Positions 5,779-8,499 of a stretch of DNA of 8,499 nucleotides are shown piece by piece. The DNA is from Armatimonadota bacterium (lineage in GTDB: Bacteria; Armatimonadota; Zipacnadia; Zipacnadales; UBA11051). The position numbers and the translations under genes were made by a program. Position 1 is the first letter of the stretch. Every line of letters starts with the position of its first letter. The stretch spans positions 1-8,499 of the forward strand of contig JAUWOG010000073.1 in NCBI GenBank assembly GCA_030612305.1, given 5' to 3'. The notes under the pieces are model-generated. The model was not told where the DNA came from, made no database searches, and worked only from the letters and a program-made list of their open reading frames with translations.

Positions 5779-6843
5779 ATGAGCCGGATGGGCAATGAAG
5801 GCAATGAGCCGCTGGAGGTACGAGGCCACCATCTGCTGTGCGCGGTCTGTGCGCGTGGCGGATGCGAGCCACCTTGCGGGATGGAGGTCCTGCAACCGCT
5901 GCTGGAGGCGATGTGGGACAATCCGTATGTGATGCTGAGGATTACGGCGGACCTGGAGCTGAACCGGGCGCACTACTTCGATGCGTATGAGCAGCGCGGC
6001 GAGAAGGAGCTTCCGGAGGAGTTCGCCGAGCGTCACGCCGACCATGTGGGGCGACGTCGCGACCTGCATGTCTGCCGGATGCTCGGTATTGCGCCGAATA
6101 GTGTCCTGCCGGCGTTCTGGGTATATCGCATGTTGTTTGACCGCATGCCTACGGTCTGCGAGGTGTGCACCTCCTCGGCGCGAGGGTCAGAGGTCTGGCC
6201 GGAGTGTGCTCATGCTGAAGCCGGCTGCTATGAGAAGATAGCGCAGGGCCAGGACCTCGAGCCGGAGGAGCAAGTCGCGCTCGGAGAGCCGGCGAACCTG
6301 CCGGGCATCTGGAGCATGTTCCGTCCGCGCACGCGGGAGGAAATGGATGAGTCGAAGGTCGTTTCGGCTGAGATCATCGCCAAGGCGGACTGTCTGTTCA
6401 TCCGGCCGCAGCATCTGCTCTGCATTCTCTGCACCGCCGACAAACAGGAGCCGCTGGTGGAGGATAACCTGGTCGAGGTGCGCAGGCGGATGGAGGAGAA
6501 TCCTGATATTCCGGTCACCATCACCGAGGGCTGCTGCATGGTCTGCGACTGCTGCAACGTGTATGATCCGGATGAGCATATCTGCTATCCGGTGCATATC
6601 AAGAACCAGTTGCGGGACCTGAACATACTGGAGAAGCTGGATCTGGCTCCGGGGGCGACGCTGCCGGCCCGAGAGCTGTATGCGCGCGTCTATGAGCGGA
6701 TCGGAACGCTGGCGGAGGTTTGCGGATGGGGCGATGGTACGAGTACGGCGCCGTTCTGGGCCCCGTGCGGCGGCTGGCAAGGCGATGAGCTGGACAAGGC
6801 GAGAGAGAAAGGGCTGCTCTGCGGGGATGGACGAGGTTCTTAG
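5779..6843 (+). CDS. Cys-rich protein with two DUF1284-like halves
   Basis: The product is 354 residues with 21 cysteines by hand count. Two halves each open with an HLLCxxC element: VRGHHLLCAVC (residues 14-24) and IRPQHLLCILC (208-218). The alignment continues (offset about 194) through EP (30-31; 224-225), a helix, NP (48-49; 241-242) and IT, so the gene looks like an internal duplication. The first element resembles the LRGHHLLC start of DUF1284 proteins. More Cys follow: C29, C33, C99, C127-x2-C130, C143 and C150 in the first half; in the second a dense CCMVCDCC cluster (252-259) and C269. Their grouping suggests zinc or iron-sulfur binding, which is inference. There is no signal peptide or membrane segment. 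ATG 5779 follows GGGAGGG by 6 nt. Function is unknown; linkage to the upstream oxidoreductase is the only clue. Confidence 0.8.
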   Translation: MSRMGNEGNEPLEVRGHHLLCAVCARGGCEPPCGMEVLQPLLEAMWDNPYVMLRITADLELNRAHYFDAYEQRGEKELPEEFAERHADHVGRRRDLHVCRMLGIAPNSVLPAFWVYRMLFDRMPTVCEVCTSSARGSEVWPECAHAEAGCYEKIAQGQDLEPEEQVALGEPANLPGIWSMFRPRTREEMDESKVVSAEIIAKADCLFIRPQHLLCILCTADKQEPLVEDNLVEVRRRMEENPDIPVTITEGCCMVCDCCNVYDPDEHICYPVHIKNQLRDLNILEKLDLAPGATLPARELYARVYERIGTLAEVCGWGDGTSTAPFWAPCGGWQGDELDKAREKGLLCGDGRGS

Positions 6844-6884
6844 TCCGGGTTATTCATCATCACCCCGTGGGTCGGTCTTTCGGA

Positions 6885-6899
6885 GGACGCAAAGCGTCC
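6885..6899. repeat. Short palindrome flanked by CGGAGG direct repeats
   Basis: GGACGC (6885-6890), AAA, GCGTCC (6894-6899) form a 6-bp stem with a 3-nt loop. CGGAGG occurs on both sides (6881-6886 and 6899-6904), overlapping the stem ends. It begins 42 nt after the DUF1284-like stop. It could end that transcript or be a dispersed intergenic repeat; there is no T-tract. Confidence 0.45.
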
Positions 6900-6945
6900 G
6901 GAGGCATCGGGGACTTCTCATGCGAAGCTCGGTCTCCAATCCTCC

Positions 6946-7010
6946 TGTAGGCCAAGCTTCCAGCTTGGCAGTGGCGAAGGAACGGCCGCAAGCTGGAAGC
7001 TTGCGCTACA
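6946..7010. repeat. REP-like paired palindromic element
   Basis: Two 23-nt arms in inverted orientation (6946-6968 and 6988-7010) match at 20 of 23 positions and share TGTAG..CAAGCTTCCAGCTTG. Each arm is itself a hairpin with a 3-nt loop: GCCAAGCT/AGCTTGGC at 6951-6969 and CGCAAGCT/AGCTTGCG at 6987-7005, each 8 bp. The base changes between the arms (GC to CG) preserve each hairpin, as expected of repeated palindromes under structural constraint. This two-palindrome architecture resembles bacterial REP/BIME elements mobilised by RAYT transposases. No transposase is in the window. Whether it is dispersed in the genome cannot be seen here. Confidence 0.65.
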
Positions 7011-7037
7011 AGTCCTGTTACCTATGGGCCGGGGCTC

Positions 7038-7066
7038 TTGGATTTGAGGGCGCGTGGGGGTACAAT
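7038..7066 (+). promoter_or_regulatory. Sigma70-type promoter for the HPS-RraA gene
   Basis: TTGGAT (7038-7043), a 17-nt spacer, and TACAAT (7061-7066) match the -35 (4 of 6) and -10 (5 of 6) consensus at optimal spacing. Transcription would start near 7073, giving a leader of about 54 nt before the ATG at 7127. This is the best promoter candidate on the plus strand of the window. Confidence 0.6.
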
Positions 7067-7114
7067 TAGTGCGGTTAGTTCACCGGGATGGCGCGGCTGT
7101 CTGTGGTCGCGCGC

Positions 7115-7120
7115 GGAGGG
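7115..7120 (+). promoter_or_regulatory. Ribosome binding site deciding the HPS-RraA start
   Basis: GGAGGG ends 6 nt before ATG 7127. An in-frame ATG at 7088 has no comparable site and would add 13 residues before the conserved LQLALD strand, so 7127 is preferred. Confidence 0.8.
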
Positions 7121-7126
7121 ATAGAT

Positions 7127-8431
7127 ATGGCTGAGGCGGTACAATTGCAGCTAGCGCTCGATTTCGCGAATCTGTCACAGGCCCTGCGCGCGGCCAGGGA
7201 AGCATGGGATGGAGGGGTGCGTCGTCTCGAGGCCGGGACGCCGCTGATCAAGAGCGAGGGTCTCGACTGCGTGCGGGCGCTGCGGGCCGAGTTTCCCGAG
7301 GCGACGATTGTGGCCGACATGAAGATCATGGATGCGGGGCGAGTTGAGGTGGAGATGGCGGCCAAGGCGGGGGCCGACGTGGTAGCGGTGCTGGGCGCTG
7401 CATCGGATGCGACGATACGCGAGTGCATTGAGGCCGGCAAGAGCTATGACGCCGTCATCATGGTGGACCTCATCGAGGTCTCGGACCCGGCGGCGCGTGC
7501 CGAGCATGTGGCAGAGCTCGGGGCCGGCATCGTCGGTGTCCATTGCCCGATAGATGTGCAGATGGAGGGCGGCGACCCCATGGCAGCGTTGTGTGCAGTC
7601 GCCTCGGCGGTGGACATCCCCGTCGCGGTCGCAGGAGGTATCAACTCGGAGACGGCGCCCGTGGCAGTGCAGAACGGTGCGAGCATCGTCATCGTCGGTG
7701 GCGCGATTATCAAGGCCCCGGATGCGAAGAAGGCGGCGGCCGAGATTCTGCAGGCCATGCGCTCCGGTGAGGCAATCGCCACGGAGAGCTTCAAGCGCGT
7801 CGGTGTCGAGGGTCTGCGTGAGACATTCATGAAGACATCGGCGGCGAACGTGTCTGATGCCATGCACCGGAAGGGCTGGGTGCCGGGCCCGATGCCGATA
7901 CAGCCGGGGCTGAAATGCGTCGGGCCGGCGCTGACAGTATGGACGTATCCGGGCGACTGGCATAAGCCGGTATCGGCCATTGATGAAGCCGAGGCGGGGA
8001 CCGTGCTCGTCGTGGATGCCGGAGGCGTCGGGCCGGCCATCTGGGGGGAGGAAGCCTCGAGGAGCTGCGTCCGCAAGGGTATCGCCGGCACCGTGATTCA
8101 CGGGGCTTCACGCGACACGGCGGAGATTCGGGAACTGGGTTTCGCCTGCTTCTCGACGTTGCAGTGTCCGGCCGCCGGTGATCCGCGCGGCGTCGGCAGC
8201 ATCGGCGTTCCCCTGCATATCGGCGAGACCGACATCCGCACCGGTGACTGGGTGATCGCCGGCGATGACGGCGTCATAGTTGTGCCCAAGGAACGAGTCG
8301 TCGAGATAGCCAACCGGGCACTCGATGTCGTGGAGCGTGAGTCGCGTGAGAAGGCCGAGATGGATGAGAAGGGAATGACGCTGGGCCAGGTGTCGGAATT
8401 GATGCGATGGGAGCAGCAGCGGGGAGACTAA
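7127..8431 (+). CDS. 3-hexulose-6-phosphate synthase fused to an RraA-like domain
   Basis: The 434-residue product has two domains. Residues 1-215 or so form a TIM barrel of the OMP-decarboxylase superfamily: LQLALD (7-12), EAGTPLIKSEG, the active-site VADMKIMDAG with Asp64, Lys66 and Asp69, then AGGIN (169-173) and VGGAI phosphate loops. This matches 3-hexulose-6-phosphate synthase, which condenses formaldehyde with ribulose 5-phosphate, or runs in reverse to make pentoses as in many archaea. Residues from about 226 form an RraA-like domain: NVSDAM (241-246), GIAGTVIHGASRD (317-330), then GD..IAGDDGVIVVP. The Arg329-Asp330-x2-Glu333 pattern is that of RraA-type class II aldolases; the usual Asp of DGxxRD is His325. 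Such fusions are known and annotated as HPS/ribonuclease regulator. No phosphohexuloisomerase gene is visible. The gene appears monocistronic, with its own promoter upstream. The role of the RraA half is uncertain. Confidence 0.9.
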   Translation: MAEAVQLQLALDFANLSQALRAAREAWDGGVRRLEAGTPLIKSEGLDCVRALRAEFPEATIVADMKIMDAGRVEVEMAAKAGADVVAVLGAASDATIRECIEAGKSYDAVIMVDLIEVSDPAARAEHVAELGAGIVGVHCPIDVQMEGGDPMAALCAVASAVDIPVAVAGGINSETAPVAVQNGASIVIVGGAIIKAPDAKKAAAEILQAMRSGEAIATESFKRVGVEGLRETFMKTSAANVSDAMHRKGWVPGPMPIQPGLKCVGPALTVWTYPGDWHKPVSAIDEAEAGTVLVVDAGGVGPAIWGEEASRSCVRKGIAGTVIHGASRDTAEIRELGFACFSTLQCPAAGDPRGVGSIGVPLHIGETDIRTGDWVIAGDDGVIVVPKERVVEIANRALDVVERESREKAEMDEKGMTLGQVSELMRWEQQRGD

Positions 8432-8453
8432 CGGCGGAAACTGCTCCCGCATC
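8401..8453 (+). terminator. Long hairpin spanning the HPS-RraA stop codon
   Basis: GATGC (8401-8405) and GGGAGCAG (8409-8416) pair with CTGCTCCC (8441-8448) and GCATC (8449-8453). The 13 pairs have a 3-nt bulge and a 24-nt loop that contains the TAA at 8429-8431. No T-run follows. It may mark the transcript end or protect the mRNA. I see nothing else in 8432-8499. Confidence 0.4.
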
Positions 8454-8499
8454 ATCATGTGTAGTAAGAGATGTGGTCTGTGATGAGATTGAACCCCCA

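Noticed and set aside
4780..6069. Long open frame on the minus strand (over 400 codons) opposite the oxidoreductase and the DUF1284-like gene
   Set aside because: It crosses two well-supported plus-strand genes, its translation is Arg/His-rich with no recognisable motif, and GC-rich codon use commonly leaves the opposite strand open.
6680..7069. Plus-strand open frame of about 129 codons running from inside the DUF1284-like gene into the palindromic spacer
   Set aside because: It is out of frame with a supported gene, has no start signal and includes the inverted repeats; it has no recognisable protein motif.
1..8499. CRISPR array, tRNA, rRNA, insertion sequence or phage genes
   Set aside because: I found no regularly spaced repeats, no TTCGA-type T-arm in a cloverleaf context, no transposase or integrase motifs, and no terminal inverted repeats bounding a coding region.

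Overview
The window is about 8.5 kb of GC-rich bacterial DNA. Every gene I can support lies on the plus strand, and most have strong Shine-Dalgarno sequences (AGGAGG, GGAGGG) and ATG starts. The content is one-carbon metabolism: folate biosynthesis and interconversion genes, then an unidentified oxidoreductase and Cys-rich protein pair, then a hexulose-phosphate synthase fusion. The MetF type (LTGDYTTLGDHPQAK motif) and the separate FchA cyclohydrolase resemble anaerobic or acetogen-like bacteria, and HPS-RraA fusions are best known from archaea and assorted uncultured bacteria. I cannot fix the phylum from sequence alone; lineages such as Armatimonadota, Planctomycetota or Chloroflexota would fit.

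Layout. (1) 1-1407: the 3' end of a 5-formyl-THF cyclo-ligase gene, folB (dihydroneopterin aldolase), and two tandem small cupin paralogues, closely spaced and probably one operon. (2) 1408-2071: a spacer with a small hairpin, a short ChaB-like gene with a CxxC tail, and a spacer with two predicted hairpins, the second followed by a T-rich run. (3) 2072-4570: fchA-folD-metF, which with a formyl-THF ligase (not in the window) would complete the tetrahydrofolate methyl branch: 10-formyl to methenyl to methylene to methyl-THF. (4) 4607-6843: a hairpin, then a Gfo/Idh/MocA oxidoreductase and a Cys-rich protein made of two DUF1284-like halves, 21 nt apart. (5) 6844-7126: a non-coding spacer with palindromic, REP-like repeats and a good sigma70-type promoter. 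(6) 7127-8431: an HPS-RraA two-domain fusion, with a long hairpin across its stop codon.

The most informative observation is that this FolD has Gln where the catalytic Lys of the cyclohydrolase reaction should be, and Leu where the partner Gln should be, while a dedicated cyclohydrolase gene (fchA) lies immediately upstream. The simplest reading is that the two activities of ordinary bifunctional FolD have been divided between two neighbouring genes. Also worth a look are the tandem cupins inside a folate operon, the duplicated Cys-rich DUF1284 protein, the ChaB-like protein with a CxxC tail, and the structured spacer ahead of fchA. I see no CRISPR array, tRNA, rRNA, transposase or phage gene.
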